Shown piece after piece: positions 13,639 through 21,962 of a DNA stretch of 37,157 nt; the stretch's first letter is position 1; each line of letters starts with the position of its first letter. Source of the stretch: a virus; IMG/VR virus record IMGVR_UViG_3300042111_000276, positions 1 through 37,157 of that record; one strand, 5' to 3'. The position numbers were made by a program, and so were the translations under genes. Under the pieces are notes generated by a model. The model saw only the letters and a list, made by a program, of their open reading frames with translations, was not told where the DNA came from and did not search any database.

Positions 13639-13908
13639 ATGCCCAACGATCCATACGACGACTTTGAAAAAGCCATTGCGTCAAACAGAAAAGGCACCAA
13701 GGGCAACAGGGTTCTCAAACGTGGCTACGTTGGGCTTGTAGAAACCGTAGCCAAAAGTGCATGGAACGTAATCAATGCTCCGTTTAGGTTTCCCAGCGAT
13801 GAGCGGATGAAGAAGTTCATCAACGACCGCAAGCGTGAGAGCGAGTACTGGTACGAGCGCAATGACCCCGACTATCTTCCCCCGGGTCACCCCGACAGGA
13901 AACGGTAG
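13639..13908 (+). CDS. Hypothetical protein (89 aa)
   Basis: From ATG 13639, apparently leaderless. The protein is basic and polar with an aromatic middle (GYVGLVETVAKSAWNVINAP) and a C-terminus rich in Tyr, Asp and Pro (SEYWYERNDPDYLPPGHPD). No family recognised. It is the first gene after the tandem terminators, upstream of the packaging genes, and may be a virion or packaging accessory. Confidence 0.6.
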   Translation: MPNDPYDDFEKAIASNRKGTKGNRVLKRGYVGLVETVAKSAWNVINAPFRFPSDERMKKFINDRKRESEYWYERNDPDYLPPGHPDRKR

Positions 13909-14130
13909 TTTCTAGCCCCCCCAAGTTCTGTTTTACGCCTGAACCCGTCTGTCTCGATACCGAAAGAAGGCGACAATCATCGGTCCCCTTTTCAGGCCAC
14001 TCATCCCGTGCGGTCTGGCCATGCTGCCCGTGCAGTTGTTTGCACGGAGGAATGTAACCGTTTAGGGTCCGATGCTCTTTGGTTGTGCCACGCACCCTAG
14101 CACGTCGTCTCCGGCCTTGCAACCCGATGC
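13909..14130 (+). other. Non-coding gap before the 206-aa gene
   Basis: About 220 bases without a convincing gene on either strand. A 7-bp hairpin with a six-base loop (CCGTGCA at 14028-14034 with TGCACGG at 14041-14047) is the only clear structure. No tRNA fold could be drawn. Confidence 0.5.
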
Positions 14131-14136
14131 TAAAGT
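14131..14136 (+). promoter_or_regulatory. Candidate -10 box of a leaderless gene
   Basis: TAAAGT ends six bases before ATG 14143, and no Shine-Dalgarno sequence intervenes. This is the same spacing as at 13627 and 31848. Confidence 0.45.
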
Positions 14137-14142
14137 TTTTGC

Positions 14143-14763
14143 ATGGCACGTAGGCCGAAGAATCCCATCGACGACATCTCGAAGCTGGTTGGCGGCTGGT
14201 TGGGCGGGAGTGGTCCTGGCACCAATCCACAGGTACGGGCTGCCATGCAGGCGACTCGTGGGGCTGCGAGGGCGGTGGATACGGCTACTGGCGGGTTCGG
14301 ACAGGCCCTTGTGTCTGATGCGCAACGGATGGCTCAAACTGGGTCGAGTACTCCTTCGGCTCTCTACAAGACGGCTGCGGTGAATCTGGCTGCTGCTGCT
14401 ACTGGTGCTGCGGCAGCGAAGGTGTTAGCAAAAACCGCAAACAAGTTGGCTCAAACCGGCCCAGCGATAGAAGCAAAATATGCACTTGTCAGGGCGGCCA
14501 ACAAAGCCAATATGGTTTTGCCAAAGCACAGGACCGCCTTCAATCAGATTCAAGAGGATATGTGGGAAAGCGGATATTTTGATCAGGGTCATGGGGGACT
14601 GGGCGCAATTTATGACCCAAGGAAATTTGAGGACGTGATTGAGAGCGGCTACCTGAGCAAGCGTCAAGTTTCAAAAATCAACAAAGATGCAAAAAAAATG
14701 CGGACCGACTCTGTGATTCGAGAACTAAATCGGCAAAAAAAGAACAACCCCAAGCGCAAATAA
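14143..14763 (+). CDS. Hypothetical virion- or packaging-associated protein (206 aa)
   Basis: From ATG 14143. N-terminus ARRPKNPIDDISKLVGGWLGG, then an Ala/Gly-rich amphipathic section (residues about 30-110, including AAVNLAAAATGAAAAKVLA), and a basic C-terminal half ending KKNNPKRK. The amphipathic Ala-rich stretch is reminiscent of membrane-interacting internal proteins of podoviruses. It lies one stem-loop upstream of the large terminase, in the position usual for a small terminase, but no small-terminase motif can be recognised. Confidence 0.55.
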   Translation: MARRPKNPIDDISKLVGGWLGGSGPGTNPQVRAAMQATRGAARAVDTATGGFGQALVSDAQRMAQTGSSTPSALYKTAAVNLAAAATGAAAAKVLAKTANKLAQTGPAIEAKYALVRAANKANMVLPKHRTAFNQIQEDMWESGYFDQGHGGLGAIYDPRKFEDVIESGYLSKRQVSKINKDAKKMRTDSVIRELNRQKKNNPKRK

Positions 14764-14829
14764 GTGTCCGCCGGCGTCAGGAGAACGTAGCGCGGACAAC
14801 CAGGCGCGCAACACAACGCCGGCGGACGC
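14764..14829 (+). other. Large stem-loop directly upstream of the terminase gene
   Basis: A 14-bp stem with one G-T pair (14764-14777 with 14816-14829; core GTCCGCCGGCGT / ACGCCGGCGGAC) encloses a 38-base loop rich in GCGC. It begins at the last base region of the upstream stop and ends just before the -10 box of the terminase gene. No T-run follows. It could act as a terminator-like insulator, as an mRNA structure or as a packaging-recognition site. Confidence 0.6.
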
Positions 14830-14832
14830 AAG

Positions 14833-14838
14833 TATGAT
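14833..14838 (+). promoter_or_regulatory. Candidate -10 box of the leaderless terminase gene
   Basis: TATGAT (one mismatch to TATAAT) ends nine bases before ATG 14848. There is no Shine-Dalgarno sequence and no -35 box at the normal distance, so the transcript would begin at or within a few bases of the start codon. Confidence 0.55.
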
Positions 14839-14847
14839 ATCAGACTG

Positions 14848-16797
14848 ATGCCAAAAGGGAAACGTCACATCTCTCCGGAGGATCGCGCCATGTTCTGGCA
14901 GGCGATGCAGTCCGGGGTAAACATGAAGGAAGCCGCCCGTATGGCCGGCATCTCGTATGCTTCGGCTACCAAGTGGGTGGCAAAGGCCAAGGCCACGTCG
15001 GCCGAACTGGACAAACAGAACCTGGAGTTCGGCAAGCAATCCGGCGGCAATGCCCTGAAGCGCGACCTGGTGGTGGCAAAGGAACTGCCACCCGTCGTTC
15101 CGCCATCCCGGCTCTCCAAGCACTCGGCCCGGGCCCTCGAAGACTTTGACTACTTCCGCATGCGCTATTTGGGCAGGGTGCCGAGCAACTGGCAGGTGGA
15201 CGCGGCCTACAAGATCGTGTCCAAACTGGAGTCCAACGACAAGGAGTTCCTGGTCCTCAACTGTCCCCCGGGTGCGGGCAAGTCGACTTTGTTCCATGAC
15301 GTAGCCGTATGGTGCATCGTGCGGAACCGGGCAATCCGTGTGATGATTGGCTCAATTTCCCAGACCCTGGCAAAGATGTACAGCCGGCGCATCCGTGAGA
15401 CATTGGAACGAACTTCGCCTCTTCGTCCCGACCCGGAGATGGTCAGGCGCGGACTGGCAATCGACGCCGAGGCGTGCCTGGCTTTGGACTTTGGGCGCTT
15501 CAAGCCGACCCACGTGGGTGCCCTGTGGCGCGCCGAAGAGTTCATCGTCGAGCAGTACGGCGAGGGAGGACTGGACAACAAAGAGCCGACCGTGTCGGCC
15601 TACGGCATCGAGTCGGAGTTCATCGGACACCGTGCCGACCTGTGTTTGTTCGACGACGTGGCATCTCCGGAGAACGCAAAGGAGTCCGCAGCCCGCGACA
15701 AGTTGTTGGAGCGCTGGGATTCGATGGCCGAGGCCCGCGTCGAGCCGGGTGGCGTCCTGGCGGTGATCGGACAGCGGCTGGGACCACAAGACCTATACGC
15801 ACATTGTTTGGCAAAAGTGACGTACGAAGAAGACCCCGATGACTACGACGGTAGCGATATGACCACCAAAGAAGACAAAGAACCCGTCAAGCAGTACAAG
15901 TACGACCACATCGTCTACAGGGCCTACTATGACGAACTCGACACGGGACCTGAATCCAGGCGCACGCTGGCACCGGCCTGGCCCAACGGTCCGCTTCTTG
16001 AGCCGTTCCGTCTTTCATGGAAGGACCTGTCGTATATCAAACACAACTCCCCAATCAAGTTCGCCACCGTCTACCAACAGGAAGATTTGGTCGAGGGCCA
16101 CTATCTCATCGACAGGGTTTGGGCAACCGGCGGCATGGGCGGGGACGGCGTGTTGTATCCGGGGTGCATCGATCAGGATCGCAGACCCGGCTACATCCCG
16201 CCGAACCTCGAACCACCGATCATCTCCATTTGTTCCGTGGACCCCAGCCCGACGATGTTCTGGGCGGTGCAGTGGTGGTTGTACCAACCGGCGACCAAGC
16301 TGCGCTACTTGATTGATTTAGAACGGGTCAAGTTGACCGCCGAAGAACTGCTCGGATACGACGTGTCCAGCCGCGAGTACTACGGCCTCATGGAGGAATG
16401 GCAGAACCGTTCATGGGAACTTGGCTACCCCATTAGCCACTGGGTGGTGGAGATCAACGCTGCGCAACGATTCCTTCTTGCGCACGACTTCATCCGCAAG
16501 TGGCAGGCATTGCACGGCACCAACGTCGTTCCCCACACGACCAACCGCAACAAACTCGACGACAACCTGGGCGTCGAAGGATTGCTGCCGCCACTCTGGA
16601 GATCCGGCTCCGTGCGACTGCCGACGATGCGGGACAACTGGAAGACCCTGGCGTTCGTCGACGAGATGACTTCCTGGACCAGGGACAAGAAGAACGGCAC
16701 CGACCTCGTGATGGCGCACTGGTTTGCCGAGCTGCACATGCCCGCCCTTTCCCCGCTCCGTCCACCACCAAAACTATGGCGTCCGTCATGGATTTAG
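14848..16797 (+). CDS. terL: Terminase large subunit with fused N-terminal helix-turn-helix
   Basis: A 649-residue protein. An N-terminal helix-turn-helix (residues about 24-46, MKEAARMAGISYASATKWV) resembles small-terminase DNA-binding domains. The ATPase has Walker A CPPGAGKST (139-147) and Walker B LCLFDDV with Asp269-Asp270. The RNase-H-like nuclease shows Asp465 (SVDPSPTMFW), Glu535 (WVVEINAAQ) and Asp619 (GTDLVMAHW) in the right order. The enzyme pumps DNA through the portal and cuts it. No separate small terminase is recognised, so the fused domain may do the DNA recognition. The gene opens the packaging and head block. Confidence 0.92.
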   Translation: MPKGKRHISPEDRAMFWQAMQSGVNMKEAARMAGISYASATKWVAKAKATSAELDKQNLEFGKQSGGNALKRDLVVAKELPPVVPPSRLSKHSARALEDFDYFRMRYLGRVPSNWQVDAAYKIVSKLESNDKEFLVLNCPPGAGKSTLFHDVAVWCIVRNRAIRVMIGSISQTLAKMYSRRIRETLERTSPLRPDPEMVRRGLAIDAEACLALDFGRFKPTHVGALWRAEEFIVEQYGEGGLDNKEPTVSAYGIESEFIGHRADLCLFDDVASPENAKESAARDKLLERWDSMAEARVEPGGVLAVIGQRLGPQDLYAHCLAKVTYEEDPDDYDGSDMTTKEDKEPVKQYKYDHIVYRAYYDELDTGPESRRTLAPAWPNGPLLEPFRLSWKDLSYIKHNSPIKFATVYQQEDLVEGHYLIDRVWATGGMGGDGVLYPGCIDQDRRPGYIPPNLEPPIISICSVDPSPTMFWAVQWWLYQPATKLRYLIDLERVKLTAEELLGYDVSSREYYGLMEEWQNRSWELGYPISHWVVEINAAQRFLLAHDFIRKWQALHGTNVVPHTTNRNKLDDNLGVEGLLPPLWRSGSVRLPTMRDNWKTLAFVDEMTSWTRDKKNGTDLVMAHWFAELHMPALSPLRPPPKLWRPSWI

Positions 16798-16818
16798 TGT
16801 GTTATCGTTGGAGCACCC

Positions 16819-19800
16819 ATGGCCAGTAAGAAATCAAACAAGAAGATTCAACGACGCTTCGTGGAGGCCAGGGCCGCCGGTCTGGGTTTGGAATACGAAG
16901 ACCTGACCCTGGAACAACGGGAACGGTTCCAGGACCGTTTCCAGACACTGTCGCAAACCGTCGAGGGTCGCGGAAAGATTGCCCGGCGCATCCTCGGGCC
17001 GGACGCTCCGCAGGAGTCCCGCCGCGCACTGCGCCAGCGAATCAGGCAAAACCTCCCGGACACCGAACTGCCGGGCACCGACCTTGGCGATGCCGGTCCA
17101 ACGATCACCAGCAAGCAGATGACGATGCGCGATTTCCGTCGCGCCGAAATGCAAACGTCCGACTATCAACGGGGTGACTACGCGCGCGCCGGGGCAGAAG
17201 AAGCAAGAAAAAGATTGCGCACCGGGGAACGAGCCACCGGCACAAAGCGCGTAACCGTAACGACCCAGGACCGCGACACTGGTGGCGGTATCTTCGGCAA
17301 CATCAAGAAGGCGGCATCAGCCGTCGGTGGTTACGTGCAATCAGAGCTCGAATACCAACAGCGTGCGTACGTCAATCCAGTCATCAACCTTGCCGGTCGC
17401 GTCAGCGACGTGATTGGCAACAAGGGTCCTGGTCAAAAATTCAAGCCGTTGCCACAACTTAGCGACCGGGAAGTCTTCGTCGAGTCAGGCGTGGTCGTAT
17501 TGACCGCTGGTGCCGCCAAGGTCATTCCTGGTGCCAGCGCCGCTGCGCGCAGTGCAATCTCTTCGGCTGGCAAGGCAATTGGTCGACGCGGAGCGGTTCG
17601 TGTCGGGGCAGCGATTGCCAATCCGGCACAACGCGCAATTGCCCGCAGCACGGCTCGTCAACAGGTTCAATCGCAGCTGGCTCGCCAAGAATTGGGCGAG
17701 CGCATGGTCTCGAAATATTCGGATGTTTTTTCCGACATCGTCCCCAGCCGCGTTACCCCGGCACCCAGTGGAGTCAAGCGCACCACTCCGCCGGCAACTG
17801 GAACCAAGCGCACAACCCCGACGAGTCAAACGGCGTCGAAGCCCAAGGTCAAGCAAAAGAGAATCAGCAAAGCAGATCAACCGTTCCTTGAGGATCTTTC
17901 GGCAGATCAACGCTACGACATCTACAGCACCCCGGCGGTTGACCGCCCCGTTGCCCAGCCGGTGCAACCGGCAAATCAGAAAAAACAAAAAGCTGCTCGC
18001 GACCTGGCTAGACAAAGAGACATTGAAAAAAAGAACAAGCTTCCCGCCAAACCAAAACAACAGTCAACATCCACCCCAGAGCAAATCAAATCGTTCCTCA
18101 AAATGATTTCCGAAGGAACGGAAACCGTAACGCTTGCCGGTGGCAAAAAGGTTTTGAGGGTCAAAGATACGCGTCCCATCTATGGACCGCAACCCACTCC
18201 TCCCCTGACTGCAAAAGCAATCGAAATCAGGACCGAGAAATACGCGCCTGGTTTCGGGAAGAATTTTGGCGACATCGAAATGCGTTCCACCGAATACGAA
18301 CCACTGGAAGCCATCGAAAGGATTGTGTCAAAGACCGAGACACCGAAGAAGGCGCCTAAACCAACCTCGGTAAAGAAGCTGGACCAGCCACCGTTGGTTT
18401 CGGCAAAAGTGGACAACGCAATGGAACCGTTGGAGATCCCCGCATCGCCGCGCTCCGAACCGGCACTGCCAAAGCCCAAGCGGGTTTCCAAAAAACCGAC
18501 GCAAAAAAAAAGTAAGAGCGAAGTAGCAACGCCGCAAAAACAAACCCCCGTCGAAATAACGATGGAGGAAGCAGACATTTTACGACTCTATCCGTCTAGC
18601 GCCAGGGCACGGGAAATATACAGGCGACAAAGCGGAATCAAAGACTATGTTCCGGGAACGGGACGCGCGGACATTCCAGTGCAACGCGAAAAGCCGTTCA
18701 CGTACACTTCGTTGTCCGTAGAAGAATTCAAGCGGGTCAACATTCCAAAACCCAAGGAACCGTTGGGTTTTGTTCCGATCAAGAGAACCAAACTTCCGTC
18801 ACAAAGCGAAGCCATGAATCGCCTCGAAGAAAAAGGCAGCATGCTATTCCGCATGTACGACAGGGGCATTGGCAGCGGAAAACGACCCGGTGGCCCAGCC
18901 GGAGAAATGAACACCGGTCTATCCGCGCAACAACAGGTCGACGACCTTATTTCACCCATTTCTACCGGACAACCGGTTCTGACAAAATCTCAAGAACAAG
19001 CACTAAAGAAACAAATAGATGAAGTGCTGCAGGATGAGGCAGCAATTCGCACTGGTCGCTCAATCAATCCGCGATACCGTCGCGCACCCAGAAAAGACGT
19101 TGCCGAAGGCACGATGGAGATGCCGACCAGCATGAGCAAGGCCGACCTAAGGGTGACTTATGGTCTCAAGAAAGCCGAAACCGGCAAAAGCCTGGAACAA
19201 AGACAGTCGGATTTTTTCAGGTCGCTTTATCCCGATGCAAAATCCACGGCCGAGGCACGAAAGCGCTACGCACGAGACATGGGTATTGATCCACGCAAAC
19301 TTGCGCGCTCCCCGATAGGCAGCCCGCTCGGTCGGCTTGCACAAAAATCACCAGTTGGAATCGCCAGGAAAAAGGTGCCGGTTGCGTTCGAGGAGATAAC
19401 GACTGTCGTGGGCGGCAAAGTAAAGACGGTCAAGAAACCAATCAAGTTCAAGACAGAAGAATCGCCCGGCATCCAAACGCTGTTTTCTGCACCAGGTCAA
19501 TTCACCCCGATTGAGGACATCCAAGAAGCGATTTCATCCGGTCGCATCATCACGGACATGCAAAAAATCCGTGGTGGCGCCATGGAAACAAAGGCGGCTA
19601 CATTCAAGAGCCGGGCCGAAATGGCGTCAAGGTTGCGCAACCGCGGTCTTGCCGGTGAGGCTCGTGGTCGAGAATACACGCGCCGCAAGAAGGCGGTCGA
19701 GGAAGGCAAACAATTCCAGACACGATTTGATGAGTTGACCAAACAAAACGTCGACCAACTCATGGGCCTGCCGGCACCCCAACCCACCAAAATCTTCAAG

Positions 19801-19824
19801 AACAAGAAGAGGAAAAAGAAGTAG
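16819..19824 (+). CDS. Large basic, low-complexity virion-associated protein candidate (1001 aa)
   Basis: From ATG 16819 after TTGGAG. The protein is rich in Lys, Arg, Pro, Thr and Gln. It has an N-terminal basic helical part, a section about 215-270 with Ala-rich helices (VVVLTAGAAKVIPGASAAA), and long apparently disordered Lys/Pro stretches (residues about 310-560). Its stop overlaps the GTG of the portal gene. No domain recognised. Position between terminase and portal plus charge suggest an internal or DNA-associated virion protein, or a portal-associated factor. Confidence 0.65.
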   Translation: MASKKSNKKIQRRFVEARAAGLGLEYEDLTLEQRERFQDRFQTLSQTVEGRGKIARRILGPDAPQESRRALRQRIRQNLPDTELPGTDLGDAGPTITSKQMTMRDFRRAEMQTSDYQRGDYARAGAEEARKRLRTGERATGTKRVTVTTQDRDTGGGIFGNIKKAASAVGGYVQSELEYQQRAYVNPVINLAGRVSDVIGNKGPGQKFKPLPQLSDREVFVESGVVVLTAGAAKVIPGASAAARSAISSAGKAIGRRGAVRVGAAIANPAQRAIARSTARQQVQSQLARQELGERMVSKYSDVFSDIVPSRVTPAPSGVKRTTPPATGTKRTTPTSQTASKPKVKQKRISKADQPFLEDLSADQRYDIYSTPAVDRPVAQPVQPANQKKQKAARDLARQRDIEKKNKLPAKPKQQSTSTPEQIKSFLKMISEGTETVTLAGGKKVLRVKDTRPIYGPQPTPPLTAKAIEIRTEKYAPGFGKNFGDIEMRSTEYEPLEAIERIVSKTETPKKAPKPTSVKKLDQPPLVSAKVDNAMEPLEIPASPRSEPALPKPKRVSKKPTQKKSKSEVATPQKQTPVEITMEEADILRLYPSSARAREIYRRQSGIKDYVPGTGRADIPVQREKPFTYTSLSVEEFKRVNIPKPKEPLGFVPIKRTKLPSQSEAMNRLEEKGSMLFRMYDRGIGSGKRPGGPAGEMNTGLSAQQQVDDLISPISTGQPVLTKSQEQALKKQIDEVLQDEAAIRTGRSINPRYRRAPRKDVAEGTMEMPTSMSKADLRVTYGLKKAETGKSLEQRQSDFFRSLYPDAKSTAEARKRYARDMGIDPRKLARSPIGSPLGRLAQKSPVGIARKKVPVAFEEITTVVGGKVKTVKKPIKFKTEESPGIQTLFSAPGQFTPIEDIQEAISSGRIITDMQKIRGGAMETKAATFKSRAEMASRLRNRGLAGEARGREYTRRKKAVEEGKQFQTRFDELTKQNVDQLMGLPAPQPTKIFKNKKRKKK

Positions 19825-21581
19825 TGCGCTCACTTGAAGAAATCATTGAGTTGTACAACCAGCGCAAGTTGGCGGCTGGACCGGTGCACGAACAGATGCG
19901 CCGTGTGCGCGACCTTGCCAACGGCGATGTCATCGTTCCGCTCAACGAACTGGACAAGAACGCCAAGACCAACGTTGCCAACCTGTTGGTCCAGGGCTTG
20001 GAGCAAATGTCGATGCGGGTTGCATCAACCATGCCGTCGCCATTTTTTCCCCCAGCCAAGGAGGGTTCGGATAGGTCCAAGGGATACGCCCGTTTGCGCA
20101 GGAAAGCGATGCTGTCGATCTGGGACGAGAACCGCATGCGCATCAAGATGCGTCGCAGGGCGCGACACCTGCTTGCCTATTCGACCAGCGCGGTCATGCT
20201 GCGCCCCAACTTCCGCACCCTGACGCCCCAATGGGTGGTGCGCAATCCACTGGACACGTTCGCAGCACCACTCGAAGACCCGGACCAATTCATACCGGAC
20301 GACTGCATCTTCACCTACAAGGCGAGTGCCTCGTGGTTGTTGCGCAACTACGGCGAGTTGGTCGCCAACCAGTTGCGGTTTGGGCAAGTCAATTCCGATT
20401 CCCGGTACACGATGCTGGAATATTGCGACTCGGACGCCATGCAGCTCGTCGTCCTTGGTGCCGAAGACAATCCAGAGCTGAGCACCGCCGAACGCGCCGG
20501 ACTCGAAGCAATCATGCTCGAAGCCATACCCAATCGAACCGGCCGACCACTGGCCGTCATCACCAACCGAATCACGCTCGACAAACCGCGTGGACAGTTC
20601 GACGGCGTACTCGGCATGTACTACACGCGCGCACGACTCCAGGCTCTTACCGAAATCGCCATTGAGCGCGGCATCTTCCCGGAAGAGTACCTCGTTGCGC
20701 GCACCGGAGAGAACCCGGAAATCCTTCAGCTTGCTGACGGTAAATCAGGCATGCTCGGTGTCGTAAAGGGCGGTGACATCCAGCAGCTGCAACTAAATCC
20801 CGGCTACAAAACCGACACAGCCCTCGACCGTCTGGAACGCCAGGAGCGTTTGGAAGGTGCGATACCCGCAGAGTTCGGCGGCGAATCCGCAACCAACATC
20901 CGTACCGGTCGTCGCGGCGAAGCCGTCCTGTCCGCCACCGTCGACTACCGCGTGCAGGAAGCACAAACCCTGTTCGAACAATCGTTGGTCCAAGAGGACA
21001 AGATTGCCATTGCAATCGAGCTTGCATACTGGGGCAACAAGGAAAAGACGTTCTTTCTCCCTTCCCGTTCCGTTACTTCGCAAGAAACGTACGTGCCCGA
21101 GAAAATTTGGGAAACCGATGCCCACTATGTGGCATACTCTGCCGCCGGTTCCGACATCAATTCGTTGATCGTCGGCCTGGGTCAACGTCTCGGTGTGGGA
21201 ATGATGAGCAAGGAATCGGCACGGGAGGCTGACCCGTTGATCTCGGACCCAGAACTGGAACACGACCGCATCATTGCCGAAGGCGTCGAAGCGGCCCTCT
21301 TGTCATCCATCCAGCAGCAGGCAGCCAATCCGCAGGGTCCATATCAACCAGATGATCTTGCGTACCTGACCATGCTCGTCATGGAACAAGACCAATCCCT
21401 GTACGAAGCGGTTCGCCTCACCGATGAGCGCGCACGCGAGCGCCAGGCACAGGCAATGCCCATGGGCGCACCAGAAACAATGCCCGGCCTGGCGGCACCG
21501 GGCATGGGCGCGGAAGCACCAATCGAGTCTCCGGCGGGCGGACCGCCGTTGGAGGCACTACTCGCACAATTGGGGGGTTGA
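19824..21581 (+). CDS. Portal protein
   Basis: A 585-residue protein starting at GTG 19824 within the upstream stop (TAGTG). Portal features: N-terminal helical region with KTNVANLLVQGLEQMSMRVA, a stem-like centre (MRRRARHLLAYSTSAVMLRP), a VRNPLDTFAAP segment typical of podoviral and related portals, and a long helix after LDRLERQERLEGAIPAEFGG with NIRTGRRGEAV. The C-terminus is Met/Pro/Gly-rich and flexible. Portals form a 12-subunit ring for DNA entry and exit. Order after terminase and before capsid genes fits. Length is within the normal range of portals. Confidence 0.85.
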   Translation: MRSLEEIIELYNQRKLAAGPVHEQMRRVRDLANGDVIVPLNELDKNAKTNVANLLVQGLEQMSMRVASTMPSPFFPPAKEGSDRSKGYARLRRKAMLSIWDENRMRIKMRRRARHLLAYSTSAVMLRPNFRTLTPQWVVRNPLDTFAAPLEDPDQFIPDDCIFTYKASASWLLRNYGELVANQLRFGQVNSDSRYTMLEYCDSDAMQLVVLGAEDNPELSTAERAGLEAIMLEAIPNRTGRPLAVITNRITLDKPRGQFDGVLGMYYTRARLQALTEIAIERGIFPEEYLVARTGENPEILQLADGKSGMLGVVKGGDIQQLQLNPGYKTDTALDRLERQERLEGAIPAEFGGESATNIRTGRRGEAVLSATVDYRVQEAQTLFEQSLVQEDKIAIAIELAYWGNKEKTFFLPSRSVTSQETYVPEKIWETDAHYVAYSAAGSDINSLIVGLGQRLGVGMMSKESAREADPLISDPELEHDRIIAEGVEAALLSSIQQQAANPQGPYQPDDLAYLTMLVMEQDQSLYEAVRLTDERARERQAQAMPMGAPETMPGLAAPGMGAEAPIESPAGGPPLEALLAQLGG

Positions 21582-21584
21582 TCA

Positions 21585-21962
21585 ATGGCTGAAGCAAAGG
21601 GTCGAAGGACCGATCTCAACATGCCGCAAGCAAAGGTCAAACGCATGGTGGCACAGAACCAAACGTATGGCGCAGCCAACGAACAGATGCTGGCGCAAAA
21701 AGCCGTGCCGATGGGTGCGCCCCCAACCGAAGTTGCCGGTCGCAGAGCGGCACTCCCGCCATTGCCCGCGTTTGGTCGCGCAACCGAGAGACCCACCGAA
21801 CCAATCACTGCCGGAGCGCCGTTCGGCCCCGGCATGAGCCCGGTGGCTGCAGGTGTTCCAGTATTCGACGCGACCGCTTCGGCATTGCAAGAAATTCGCA
21901 CCATTGCAGAGTTGGAACAAAACGAAGACTTGATGGACCTTTTGTCGCGCTGGATGTCGTAA
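21585..21962 (+). CDS. Small protein downstream of the portal (125 aa)
   Basis: From ATG 21585, preceded by GGGGGG, overlapping the next ATG by one base. The first two thirds are rich in Ala, Pro, Met and Gln and look disordered. The C-terminal 35 residues form an acidic helix (ALQEIRTIAELEQNEDLMDL). No family recognised. Possibly a portal-associated or scaffold-like accessory, by position only. Confidence 0.6.
   Translation: MAEAKGRRTDLNMPQAKVKRMVAQNQTYGAANEQMLAQKAVPMGAPPTEVAGRRAALPPLPAFGRATERPTEPITAGAPFGPGMSPVAAGVPVFDATASALQEIRTIAELEQNEDLMDLLSRWMS

Noticed and set aside
13909-14130. A tRNA or other structured RNA gene
   Set aside because: Only a 7-bp hairpin could be drawn; no cloverleaf, T-loop or CCA-like end fits. 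No tRNA was seen elsewhere either.
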